64,000 nucleotides of DNA from Nocardioides nitrophenolicus. GTDB lineage: Bacteria; Actinomycetota; Actinomycetes; Propionibacteriales; Nocardioidaceae. The notes beneath the pieces are model-generated. The model worked only from the letters and a program-made list of their open reading frames with translations, ran no database searches and was not told the origin of the DNA. Location of the stretch: positions 2,418,001-2,482,000 of the forward strand of contig NZ_JAFBBY010000001.1 in NCBI RefSeq assembly GCF_016907515.1, written 5' to 3'. Shown piece after piece: positions 43,398 through 51,491 of this stretch. A program made the position numbers and the translations under genes. Each line of letters opens with the position of its first letter. Positions within the stretch are counted from its first letter, which is position 1.

Positions 43398-45974
43398 CTA
43401 GTCGATCCGCGCCACCACCGGCAGCCGGCTGCGCGCGCAGAGCCCGACGGCCGCGGCGGTGAGCAGCGGCAGCCCGACGACGACCAGCGCGAGCAACGGC
43501 CAGGGCACGGCGAGCAGGGTGCTGCCGTCGTCGCCGCGCGACAGGGGGCGGCTCACGGCGAGGCCCGGGACGAAGCCGATCGGCGCACCGAGCAGGGCGC
43601 CGACCAGCCCCACCACCAGCGCGTACGACGACGCGACCCGGCGCCGGGTGCGGGCCCGGGCGCCGACGGCGGCCATGGTGGCGAGGTCGGGACGGGCGTC
43701 GGAGAGGGCGAGGAAGGTGGCGGTGAGCGTGCCGCCGAGCATCAGGATGCCGCCGAGGACCGCCAGCACCCACTGCAGGATCCGCACGCTGTCCTCCGGC
43801 TGGTAGCCGCGCTCGACCACCAGCGTCCCGGTGCCGGGCGTCGACGCCAGCGCCTCGTCGAGGTCGACCTCGGAGGTGGCGGAGAGCGGCGGGGCGAGCA
43901 CCAGGCCGGTGGTGGCGACGGTGAGGTGCAGGTCCGTGGCGACGGCGGGCGGCAGGATCAGTGCCGCGGCGCCCAGCCCGCCCGGCGGGCGCACCGTGAC
44001 CGCCGGGAGGTCGCTGATGCGCTCGCCGAGGACCACCCGCACCTGGTCGCTCACCTCGGGGCCGAAGGCGTCGTCGCCGCGGAGCACGACGACCTGGCCC
44101 GCGGCGAGCGCCCGGTCGGCCCGGTCGCGGTCGGCATTGCTCAGGCCGAGCGCGGCCGGGGCGCTGGTCGCGACGAGCTGCCCGGTGCCGAAGACGCCCG
44201 ACGTGGGCAGCACGAGCGGCTCGGTGCCGACCTGGAGCTCGAGGAACGGGCCGGCGTCGTCGAAGCGGACCCCGGCGACCTCGTCGACCCGGTCCGCCGG
44301 CAGCCGGGTCGCCAGCACCCGGCGTGCGACGGCCGGGTCGCCGCCGGGGTCGAGCGCCACCGCGCCGTACCCGTGGGCGAGCTGGGGGTCGTAGTCGCGC
44401 TCGTCGGCGGCCTGCTGGCTGCTGAGCGCGATGGCGAGGGTGACCACGCCGGCGACGGTGGCGCCGACCGCGGCGACGGCCGGGACGGTGCGGGTGCGGT
44501 GGCGCGCGGCGTCGCGGGCGGCGAAGCGCAGGGCGAGCGGGAAGCGGCGGGCGAGCCGGGCGACCCCGGCGACGGCGGTGGCGACCAGGAGGATCATCCC
44601 GAGGACGGACAGCAGCGCGGACGCCCCGACGAGCGCGGGCGAGGCGCCGCTGGCCCGCGAGCCGAGGATGCCGGCGGCGGCACCCGCGGCGACCAGGAGC
44701 AGGCCGAGCACCGGGGAGCGGCGCGAGGGCCGGCCCTCGCCGCGGCGCCCGGCGAGCACCGCGACCACGTCCTGCCGCGACGCGGACACGGCGGGCACGA
44801 CCGCCGCGAGCACGGCGGCGGCCAGGCCGAAGCCGGCGACCGCGAGCAGCACCGACCACGGCACCTCGAACGGGCCGAACCAGGTGCCCTGGAAGCGCTG
44901 CGCGACCGGCACCAGCAGCGCCCCGACGCCGATGCCCAGCACCACCCCGAGGACGCCGCCGAGCAGGCCCACCACGACGCCCGACGCGAGGACCATGCGG
45001 CGCGCCTGGGCCGGCGTGCCTCCGGTGGCGGCGACCAGGGCGAGCGCCCGAGCCTGAGCCCGGGCGCGGACGGCGAAGGCCGGTCCGGCGAGCAGGACCA
45101 CCTCGAGGAGCACCATCGTGACGACCAGCACCAGCGCGGTCAGCCTGGTCTCGTCGACCGGCTCGTCGCCCACCACCTCGGGCGGCTGCGCCGAGGACGG
45201 CGGCGGGTCGGAGAGGACCGCGCGCGACGCCGCGAGCAGGCCCACCGCGTTGAGCGCGCGGACGTCGTCCCAGCCGACGGGAGCACCGCCGACCAGCCAG
45301 GCCGGCTGCCCATCGGGGACGCCGATCGCGCCCGACAGCACCGCGGCGACCGGCTCCTCGCGGGTGGTCGCGCTCACCACGATGCCGACGACGCGCAGCT
45401 CGGTGCGGCTCTCGCCGTCGGCCGTGCGACGCAGCACGGTGAGCGTCTGCCCCAGCCCCGGGCCGCGCTCGGTGACGGCGGCGTTCACCACGACCTCGTC
45501 GGCGGTGCGCGGGTAGCGGCCGTCCTCGAGCCGGAACAGCCCGTCGGTGAGCGGGCTGGCGAGGTCGGTCTCGGTGACCAGCAGGTCGGCGACGCCGCGG
45601 TCGGTGCGATAGCCGAGGTACTCCTGGGCGAAGGGCACCAGCTCCCGGTCCGCACCCAGCACACCGCGCACCTCCTCCGCCGTCGCGACGTGCTCGTCCT
45701 CGCCGACCCACCGGGTGGGGCCGTCGGGGTCGAAGCCCTGCAGCACGGCGCTGGTGCCGCTGCCGCTCACCAGCGCCGCGGCGGAGCCCATCCGCCGGTC
45801 GACGCCCTCGGCGCCGGAGACGTTCGCCGTCCGCCACACCACGGCGGCCGCGGCGACGGCCAGCACGGGCAGGCACACCAGCACCAGCATCAGCGCGGTC
45901 TGCGCCTTGCGCCGCCAGGCCTCTCGCCGGGCGAGGCGCAGCGCGACCCGCCAGCCGCCGATCCGGGGGCTCAT
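43398..45974 (-). CDS. FtsX-like ABC transporter permease (MacB type)
   Basis: This 858-residue membrane protein has an N-terminal helix (residues 27-45), a large extracytoplasmic domain, and helices around 265-400. A second set of MacB-like extracytoplasmic segments and a final helix cluster (about 735-850) follow. This is a duplicated FtsX arrangement, as in actinobacterial exporters of lipids or peptides. It is coupled to the ATPase (ATGA). It ends with TAG at 43398, next to a copy of the 29-bp repeat. Confidence 0.87.
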   Translation of the reverse strand: MSPRIGGWRVALRLARREAWRRKAQTALMLVLVCLPVLAVAAAAVVWRTANVSGAEGVDRRMGSAAALVSGSGTSAVLQGFDPDGPTRWVGEDEHVATAEEVRGVLGADRELVPFAQEYLGYRTDRGVADLLVTETDLASPLTDGLFRLEDGRYPRTADEVVVNAAVTERGPGLGQTLTVLRRTADGESRTELRVVGIVVSATTREEPVAAVLSGAIGVPDGQPAWLVGGAPVGWDDVRALNAVGLLAASRAVLSDPPPSSAQPPEVVGDEPVDETRLTALVLVVTMVLLEVVLLAGPAFAVRARAQARALALVAATGGTPAQARRMVLASGVVVGLLGGVLGVVLGIGVGALLVPVAQRFQGTWFGPFEVPWSVLLAVAGFGLAAAVLAAVVPAVSASRQDVVAVLAGRRGEGRPSRRSPVLGLLLVAAGAAAGILGSRASGASPALVGASALLSVLGMILLVATAVAGVARLARRFPLALRFAARDAARHRTRTVPAVAAVGATVAGVVTLAIALSSQQAADERDYDPQLAHGYGAVALDPGGDPAVARRVLATRLPADRVDEVAGVRFDDAGPFLELQVGTEPLVLPTSGVFGTGQLVATSAPAALGLSNADRDRADRALAAGQVVVLRGDDAFGPEVSDQVRVVLGERISDLPAVTVRPPGGLGAAALILPPAVATDLHLTVATTGLVLAPPLSATSEVDLDEALASTPGTGTLVVERGYQPEDSVRILQWVLAVLGGILMLGGTLTATFLALSDARPDLATMAAVGARARTRRRVASSYALVVGLVGALLGAPIGFVPGLAVSRPLSRGDDGSTLLAVPWPLLALVVVGLPLLTAAAVGLCARSRLPVVARID
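43401..43429. repeat. 29-bp direct repeat, copy 2 (ftsX 3' end)
   Basis: These are the last codons of the FtsX permease, directly before its stop. They are identical to 42260-42288. Confidence 0.85.
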
Positions 45975-46690
45975 CGCGCGGCCGGCTCGGTCAGCACCTC
46001 GGCCCGGTCGGCGCCCGTCTCGTCGACGACGACGCCGTCGCGCAGGAACACCACCCGGTCCGCCCAGGCGGCATGCCGCGCCTCATGGGTGACCAGGACA
46101 CCGGCCGCACCGGCGTCGCAGCGGGCCCGCAGCAGCTGGAGGATGCCCTCGCCGGTCTCGGTGTCGAGCGCGCCGGTGGGCTCGTCGGCCAGGATCAGCC
46201 GGCGCTCCCCCACCACCGCACGGGCGATCGCGACCCGCTGCTGCTGCCCGCCCGACATGTTGTCGGGGAACCGGTCGGCCAGGTCGAGGATCCCGACCTC
46301 CTCCAGCGCCCGCCGCGCTTCGGCGTGGGCCTGGCGCGGCCCGATGCCGTCGAGCTCGCGCGGGAGCGCGACGTTCTCGGCCGCGGTCAGCGCGGGGATC
46401 AGGTTGAAGCCCTGGAAGACGTAGCCGATCGACGTACGTCGCATCCGCGCCCGCCCCTGCTGGCCCACCCTCCCCAGGTCGACGCCCTCGACGGTGACCG
46501 TGCCGCTCGTCGGCTGGTCCAGCCCGCCGGCGATGGTGAGCAGGGTCGACTTGCCGGACCCGGACGGACCCATCACGGCCACCAGCTCGCCGGGGTACGC
46601 CGCGAAGGACACCCCGCGCAGCGCGCGGACCTCGTTCGGGCCCGTGCCGTGGGTGCGGACGACGTCGGTGAGCTGCAGGACGGGGTTCAT
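45971..46690 (-). CDS. ABC transporter ATP-binding protein (MacB/LolD type)
   Basis: This 239-residue ATPase has Walker A GPSGSGKST near residue 41, signature MSGGQQQR and Walker B LILADEPTGALD. A switch His lies in VTHEARHA. It energises the FtsX-like permease. It overlaps the permease start and the upstream 42-residue frame by 4 nt each. Confidence 0.92.
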   Translation of the reverse strand: MNPVLQLTDVVRTHGTGPNEVRALRGVSFAAYPGELVAVMGPSGSGKSTLLTIAGGLDQPTSGTVTVEGVDLGRVGQQGRARMRRTSIGYVFQGFNLIPALTAAENVALPRELDGIGPRQAHAEARRALEEVGILDLADRFPDNMSGGQQQRVAIARAVVGERRLILADEPTGALDTETGEGILQLLRARCDAGAAGVLVTHEARHAAWADRVVFLRDGVVVDETGADRAEVLTEPAAR

Positions 46691-46815
46691 CGCTCTTGCT
46701 TTCGGGAGAGGAGGCGGGCGGCGCGGATGCGCAGGAGTCGTTCGCGGGCCTCGGCCAGCCAGCGCTGCTCGGCGCGGTCGAGGCGACGGGCCTGGTCGGG
46801 CAGGTCGGGACTCAT
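46687..46815 (-). CDS. Small basic 42-residue protein bridging PadR and the ABC ATPase
   Basis: A 43-codon frame runs from ATG 46815 to TGA 46687. It overlaps the PadR stop by 4 nt and the ATPase start by 4 nt (ATGA at both ends). The peptide begins MSPDLPDQARRLDRAEQR and is highly charged, with a probable amphipathic helix (WLAEARERLLRIRAARLL). Its tight coupling on both sides makes it likely to be translated. It may be a transporter subunit, a leader that couples translation, or both. No family is recognised. Confidence 0.65.
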   Translation of the reverse strand: MSPDLPDQARRLDRAEQRWLAEARERLLRIRAARLLSRKQER

Positions 46816-47405
46816 CGCCGGCTCCGCTCCGTGCTGGGAGCGGCGACGGCGGCGCCCGTCGTCCCGGCGGCGGGGGCTTCGGCGGCAGCGCGTCGCAGCC
46901 GTGCCTCGCAGTGGTCGAGCCAGCGGATCTCGGCCTCCGCGCCGAACACCAGCGAGTCGAGGACCAGGCTCCAGGCCAGGTCCGATGGCGCCACCGACGC
47001 CGCGGCCTGGCGCTTGAGCCGGGTGTAGTCCTGGAGCGCCGCCATGGTGGCGCCGCGCTGCTGCTGGATGACGGTGCCGACGTCGACACCGGGCACGGTG
47101 ACCGCCAGGGCGAGCTTGATCGCCAGCTCGTCGCGCGGCGGCTGGGTGCGCGCGACCGGGGTGGTGAACCAGGCGGCGACCTCGCCGCGACCGGCGTCGG
47201 TGATCCGGTAGATCTGGTGGCCTTCGCCGTCCTCGCCCTCGGCGTGCGCGAAGCCGTCGCGCTCGAGCCGGGTCAGCGTGGTGTAGACCTGCCCGACGTT
47301 GAGCGGCCAGGTGGTGCCGGTGCGCTGCTCGAACTCGGCGCGCAGCTGGTAGCCGTACATCGGCTGCTGCTCCAGCAGCGCCAGCAGGGCGTGCTTGACG
47401 GACAT
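46812..47405 (-). CDS. PadR-family transcriptional regulator
   Basis: This 197-residue protein has the PadR winged helix (residues 3-75; LLALLEQQPMYGYQLRAEFEQR, then TLTRLERDGFAHAE). A long C-terminal helical dimerisation domain (Vir/AphA-like) follows. It heads the ABC exporter operon and lies just downstream of a perfect 12-bp palindrome. It is probably an autorepressor that responds to the exporter's substrate. Confidence 0.9.
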   Translation of the reverse strand: MSVKHALLALLEQQPMYGYQLRAEFEQRTGTTWPLNVGQVYTTLTRLERDGFAHAEGEDGEGHQIYRITDAGRGEVAAWFTTPVARTQPPRDELAIKLALAVTVPGVDVGTVIQQQRGATMAALQDYTRLKRQAAASVAPSDLAWSLVLDSLVFGAEAEIRWLDHCEARLRRAAAEAPAAGTTGAAVAAPSTERSRR

Positions 47406-47429
47406 CCGGGCTCCCTCGACGTCGACTAC

Positions 47430-47459
47430 ATACCGGGTATAGAAATGTATACCCGGTAT
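47430..47459. promoter_or_regulatory. PadR operator overlapping the exporter promoter
   Basis: This is a perfect inverted repeat ATACCGGGTATA-gaaatg-TATACCCGGTAT, with its near end 25 bp upstream of the PadR start. It is strikingly AT-rich for this genome and probably includes the -10 element. It is the clear candidate binding site for the PadR protein. Confidence 0.75.
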
Positions 47460-47483
47460 ATGGCTGGCCTGTCGAGCCGGCGG

Positions 47484-48233
47484 CTACCGCTCGCAGCCGC
47501 GGCGTACCTCCCCGGTGCAGGTGTCCCTGCCCCGCCCACCGATCACGGTGTCGATGCCACCGCGGCCGTCGAGGACGTCCGCCCCCGCGCCACCGCGGAG
47601 CACGTTGTCGAGGCCGTCGCCCAGGATCAGGTCGTCGTCGGGGGTGCCGCGGACCTCCTCCACCCCGGCCAGCAAGGTGCGCAGCCGCACGCTGCCGACC
47701 TCGGTCTCGGCCGAGGCCAGGCCGAGCGCGAGGTTGACGTAGACCCCCGAGGTCGCACCCGCGACGTAGCCCTCGTAGAACACCACCCGGTCGTGGCCCG
47801 GACCACCGTCGAAGGAGCCGGCGCCCATCGGCACCCAGGCAGTGTCGGCGCCCTTGCCCCCGCGCGCCACACCGACGCCGTGGAACCGGTCGGCGCCCTT
47901 GCCGCCGTCGGCCCGGCCGGCGAAGTAGACGGTGTCGTCGCCCCGCCCGGCGACCACCCGGGTCCGGGCACTGCCGCAGATCAGGTCGTCGCCGTCGAGC
48001 CCGAGGACGACGTCGCGCCCCTTGCCCCGGCCGGCGACGATGACGTCGCGCTTGGCAGTCCCGACGATCCGGTCATCGCCCTTGGACGGATCGACGATCG
48101 TGGCGCGCTGACCCGCGCAGGTCGGCGCCGGCGCGTGCGCCCCGGCAATCCCGGCTCCCGCTCCCGTGACCGCGCCGCCGGCCACGAGCAGCACCACCGC
48201 CGCGCTGGTCCGGGCTTTCCCGATCGTCCGCAT
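47484..48233 (-). CDS. Secreted hemolysin-type calcium-binding repeat protein
   Basis: This 249-residue protein has an N-terminal signal peptide (about residues 1-33, ending near AGAHA) and repeated RTX-like nonapeptides (GGxGxDxxx), such as GLDGDDLIC, GRGDDTVYF and GGAGADVLD. Asp/Gly loops bind Ca2+ in a beta-roll. Cysteines near the N-terminus and in DTCTGEVRRGC could form disulfides. The ATG 48233 has a GGGAGCAGGG site; an ATG six codons upstream is less likely. The function is probably structural or extracellular. Confidence 0.78.
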   Translation of the reverse strand: MRTIGKARTSAAVVLLVAGGAVTGAGAGIAGAHAPAPTCAGQRATIVDPSKGDDRIVGTAKRDVIVAGRGKGRDVVLGLDGDDLICGSARTRVVAGRGDDTVYFAGRADGGKGADRFHGVGVARGGKGADTAWVPMGAGSFDGGPGHDRVVFYEGYVAGATSGVYVNLALGLASAETEVGSVRLRTLLAGVEEVRGTPDDDLILGDGLDNVLRGGAGADVLDGRGGIDTVIGGRGRDTCTGEVRRGCER

Positions 48234-48274
48234 CCCTGCTCCCTGTCGCATCAGGGCAGGATGTCAGGCGTGGT

Positions 48275-48676
48275 TCAGATCAGCCGATAGCGCACCCCCA
48301 ATGCCGCATAGGTCTCCCGGGCCCGGCGGTCACGGGTGATCAGCGTGACGTCATGGTGGCGCGCGGTCAGCCCGACCAGGCCATCGTAGACCGCGCCGCC
48401 GACGACGTCGGCGGCGGCGCAGTCGGCGACCAGCTCGGCCTGGCGCGACTCCGGCAGGCCGATCACCTCGAGACCCAGGCCGTCGAGCGCGCGCAGGACG
48501 TCGCGTCCGGCCATCTGGTAGGCCAGCTGCACCCGGGTCAGCACGCTGTAGGTCTCGAGCAGCACATGGGTCGGCACCGCGGTCAGCTCGGGCCACACCT
48601 CGAGCGCCTCGGCGTGGGCGGGATGACGTGGATTGAGCGTCGGAACCAGGAGGCTGGTGTCACAGGCGGCGGTCAC
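48275..48676 (-). CDS. PIN-domain toxin ribonuclease (VapC family)
   Basis: This 133-residue PIN protein has Asp6 (CDTSLLV), Glu41 (LLETYS), Asp98 (VYDGL) and Asp116 (TRDRRA), the expected acidic set. The GTG start at 48676 lies within the antitoxin gene (17-nt overlap). It is paired with the AbrB-type antitoxin upstream. It should cleave a structured RNA when free. Confidence 0.87.
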   Translation of the reverse strand: MTAACDTSLLVPTLNPRHPAHAEALEVWPELTAVPTHVLLETYSVLTRVQLAYQMAGRDVLRALDGLGLEVIGLPESRQAELVADCAAADVVGGAVYDGLVGLTARHHDVTLITRDRRARETYAALGVRYRLI

Positions 48677-48932
48677 GGACGGCCTCCAGGGTCTCGCGGA
48701 TCATCTCGTCGGTCAGCGGCGGCACGTCGTCGTCCTTGAAGACGATCCGCGGCGGCCCGCCCTCGGGGAACTCGATCTCGACCTCGGCCGGCGGGATCTC
48801 GACCCGGAGCCGGCCGTTCTCGAAGATCAGGTCGAGGCGGGTGCCGCCGGTCAGCCCCATGGCATCGCGGATCGCCTTGGGCACGACGATCCGCCCGGCG
48901 CTGTCGATGGTGGTCCGCATGGCACTGCCCAT
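48660..48932 (-). CDS. SpoVT/AbrB-family antitoxin (VapB-like)
   Basis: This 90-residue antitoxin has the AbrB swapped-hairpin DNA-binding domain (TTIDSAGRIVVPKAIRDAMGL, near residues 7-27) and an acidic C-terminal toxin-binding part. Two ATG starts are possible (48932 and 48920); neither has a strong ribosome site. An inverted repeat lies 12 bp upstream. It neutralises the PIN toxin and represses the pair. Confidence 0.82.
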   Translation of the reverse strand: MGSAMRTTIDSAGRIVVPKAIRDAMGLTGGTRLDLIFENGRLRVEIPPAEVEIEFPEGGPPRIVFKDDDVPPLTDEMIRETLEAVRDRRL

Positions 48933-48943
48933 GGCATCGACTC

Positions 48944-48960
48944 TACCATTTGCGGTGGTA
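48944..48960. promoter_or_regulatory. Putative AbrB antitoxin operator
   Basis: The inverted repeat TACCA-N7-TGGTA lies in a short AT-richer island between the antitoxin gene and the divergent SDR gene. It may control both. Confidence 0.4.
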
Positions 48961-48986
48961 TCGCGCACGTGCGCCAGACTGCCGCC

Positions 48987-49748
48987 ATGGCAGAAACGAT
49001 CCTGATCACCGGCGCGTCGAGCGGGCTGGGCGCCGAGATGGCCCGCCAGTTCGCGGCCCGGGGCTACGACCTGGCACTGGCGGCCCGGCGTACCGAGCGG
49101 CTCGAGGAGCTGGCGGCCGAGGTGCACGCCGCCCATCCCGGGCGACGGGTGGCGCTGCGGGCGCTCGACGTCACCGACCACGCGGCGGTGTTCCGGGTGT
49201 TCAGCGAGCTGCGCGACGAGCTCGGCCGGCTGGACCGGGTGGTGGTCAACGCCGGCCTCGGCAAGGGCGCCCGGCTCGGCACCGGCCGCTTCGACGCCAA
49301 CCTGGAGACCGCGATGACCAACTTCGTCGGCGCGCTCGCCCAGACCGAGGCCGCGATGGAGGTCTTCCGCGCGCAGGAGGCCGGGCACCTGGTGATGGTG
49401 TCGTCGATGGCGGCGATGCGCGGGATGCCCTCCTCGATGACGACGTACGCCGCCACCAAGGCCGGCGTCGCGCACCTCGCCGAGGGCCTGCGCACCGAGC
49501 TCCACGGCACGCCGCTGCAGAAGCGGATCAAGGTGACCGTGCTCTACCCCGGCTACATCCGCTCGGAGATGAACGACCAGGTGGAGCAGTCGACGCCCCT
49601 GATGTCGTCGACCGAGAAGGGCGTGGCGGCCATGGTCACCGCAATCGAGAAGGAGGTCGCCGACGCCTGCGTGCCGCCGCTGCCGTGGGCGGCGATGGCT
49701 CCGGTGATGAGGCATGCCCCGCTCGGCGTGCTCAAGAGGCTGATCTGA
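48987..49748 (+). CDS. Short-chain dehydrogenase/reductase
   Basis: This 253-residue classical SDR has TGASSGLG (residues 8-15), Arg-rich residues after beta2 (AARRTER) indicating NADP preference, Ser in VSSMAAM and YAATK. The ATG 48987 lacks a strong ribosome site and is 26 bp from the antitoxin operator. The 3' end overlaps the convergent VanZ/RDD gene by 17 nt. The substrate is unknown; mycobacterial relatives act on lipids. Confidence 0.83.
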   Translation: MAETILITGASSGLGAEMARQFAARGYDLALAARRTERLEELAAEVHAAHPGRRVALRALDVTDHAAVFRVFSELRDELGRLDRVVVNAGLGKGARLGTGRFDANLETAMTNFVGALAQTEAAMEVFRAQEAGHLVMVSSMAAMRGMPSSMTTYAATKAGVAHLAEGLRTELHGTPLQKRIKVTVLYPGYIRSEMNDQVEQSTPLMSSTEKGVAAMVTAIEKEVADACVPPLPWAAMAPVMRHAPLGVLKRLI

Positions 49749-50823
49749 ACGGTTCCCGCTCCCGGACCGCGCGCGGCAGCACGATCTCCAGGTCGAGGCC
49801 GGCCACGGCGTGGGCGAGGCCGCGGTGCCCGCCCGCCCTGGGGATCGCCGCCGCCAGGCTGACGACGACGAACAGCGCCAGCACCGGGCCGGTCCACGCA
49901 CCCGGGATCGCGAGCAGCGCGACGAACGGGCCCACGCCGGTCACCAGCTTGAGGCCGCGGGCCACCGGCACCGGGCCGCGCCCACCGGTGGTGCGCACCG
50001 AGACCACCCACTCGCCGACGGTCCGCCCGCCGAGGAGGACGGCGGCCACCTCGACCAGTCCCGGAACGCCCCACTGCAGCAGGCGCTCGGGCGTGGTCGG
50101 CAGGTCCTCGAAGGGCACCTCGACGACGTACAGCTGCACCGCCCGCCACGCGATCGACAGCGTCGACCCGAGCAGCAGCACGAACAGCCCGTCGCAGACC
50201 ATGCCGACCCAGCGCCGCCCCAGCGTGATGCTCGTCGGCCAGACGACCTCGGGCCGCCGGCGGCGGATGAAGATCGCCGACACCAGAGAGCCGAGGGTCG
50301 CGCCGAGGGTGTTGATCATCAGGTCGTCGACGTCGAAGAGCCGATAGGCGCAGTCGTAGAGATGCCATACGCCGGTGGCCTGCGTGGTCTCGATGAGCAG
50401 CGACACCGAGAAGCCCAGCAGGGTGGCGACGACGACCCCACGACGCGCGATCCGGCGGACGAACCAGCCGAGCGGCACGAACAGCAGCACGTTGAGGGCG
50501 ACCTGCTGGAAGGCCACGTCGTGCGCCAGCGCCGACAGCCCGGCCCGCGAGCCGAGATCACCCCAGTCGATTCCGCGGATGGTGTCGAAGGGCACCGTCT
50601 GCCTGCCGACGCAGCGGTAGTCGTCGCTCGCCGGCATCGGCAGCAGCGTGTAGGTCCACAGCGCCAGGCCGTAGACCGCGCCGGACAGCAGCACCACCAG
50701 GTCGCGCGGACCGAGCCGCCCGTCCCTGCGGTACTCCACGGCCGCGACCGGGAGCAGCAGCACCACGGCGACGACGGAGCCGAGAGCGGTCGCGATGACC
50801 GCGTTCATCACCTGGTCGGACAT
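49732..50823 (-). CDS. VanZ-RDD fusion membrane protein
   Basis: This 363-residue polytopic protein has an N-terminal VanZ-like domain (about residues 30-195: FQQVALNVLLFVPLGWFVRR and ETTQATGVW with an acidic SLLIETTQ motif). A C-terminal RDD-like domain with Arg/Asp-containing helices (GRRWVGMVCDGLFVLLL, then GRTVGEWVVSVRT) follows. VanZ proteins contribute to glycopeptide or lipid-related resistance by unknown means. It follows the histidine phosphatase gene with a 2-nt gap. Confidence 0.8.
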   Translation of the reverse strand: MSDQVMNAVIATALGSVVAVVLLLPVAAVEYRRDGRLGPRDLVVLLSGAVYGLALWTYTLLPMPASDDYRCVGRQTVPFDTIRGIDWGDLGSRAGLSALAHDVAFQQVALNVLLFVPLGWFVRRIARRGVVVATLLGFSVSLLIETTQATGVWHLYDCAYRLFDVDDLMINTLGATLGSLVSAIFIRRRRPEVVWPTSITLGRRWVGMVCDGLFVLLLGSTLSIAWRAVQLYVVEVPFEDLPTTPERLLQWGVPGLVEVAAVLLGGRTVGEWVVSVRTTGGRGPVPVARGLKLVTGVGPFVALLAIPGAWTGPVLALFVVVSLAAAIPRAGGHRGLAHAVAGLDLEIVLPRAVREREPFRSAS

Positions 50824-50825
50824 GC

Positions 50826-51491
50826 CTAGCGGTAGGTGATCAGGGGTCGGGGGAGGTGGGGGTGCTCGTTGAACGTCAGCAGCCGGGCGCCGGTGGCGCC
50901 CACGATCACCCGGGTAACCGAGGTGTTCGCGATGACCGTGTTGAACCGCGCCCAGACCGGGCCGAGCGCCGCTCCGTCCGGTACGACGAGCAGGGCGGCC
51001 AGCGCCGCGATCACGCCCCCGGAGGTGACGACGAGGGTCGGTCCCGGACGGGCCGCCGCGGCGTCGAGCGCGGCCCGGGCCCGGGCGACGAAGACGTCGT
51101 AGGGCTCGGGGTAGCCGCCGTCGGGGCCGGCCGCGGCCCAGTGCGCGGTGGAGATCTCGAACTGCTCCTGGAAGGCACGCCGGTCGGTGGTGTGGTCCAC
51201 CCGGGCACCGGTGGCCTCGGCGTACCGTGCGAGCACAGCGAGGTGGTCGAACTCCGCCCAGTCCTCGTCGACCTCGGCCGGCGGCGGGCCGGAGAGCCCC
51301 GACGCGATCGCCTCCCAGGTCTCGCGGTGCCGGCGCATCCCGCCGTGGACCACCGACGCCGGGTCCGGGCCCTCCTTCGCCAGCCAGCGGCCGAGCACCC
51401 GGCCCTGCTCCCAGCCGGTCTCGGAGAGGACGTCGTAGTCGTCGGACCCGAAGGACGCCTGGCCGTGGCGGACCAGCAGCAGGACGCCCAT
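50826..51491 (-). CDS. Histidine phosphatase (phosphoglycerate-mutase superfamily)
   Basis: This 221-residue cytosolic phosphatase has the phospho-acceptor motif VRHGQ (Arg8-His9-Gly10) near the N-terminus. A second arginine cluster (GMRRHRET) follows. The late catalytic His, normally in a GHGG motif, appears as VVTSGGV: the second His is replaced by Ser. This may lower activity. It is coupled (TGATG) to the APH-like kinase gene upstream. Confidence 0.82.
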   Translation of the reverse strand: MGVLLLVRHGQASFGSDDYDVLSETGWEQGRVLGRWLAKEGPDPASVVHGGMRRHRETWEAIASGLSGPPPAEVDEDWAEFDHLAVLARYAEATGARVDHTTDRRAFQEQFEISTAHWAAAGPDGGYPEPYDVFVARARAALDAAAARPGPTLVVTSGGVIAALAALLVVPDGAALGPVWARFNTVIANTSVTRVIVGATGARLLTFNEHPHLPRPLITYR

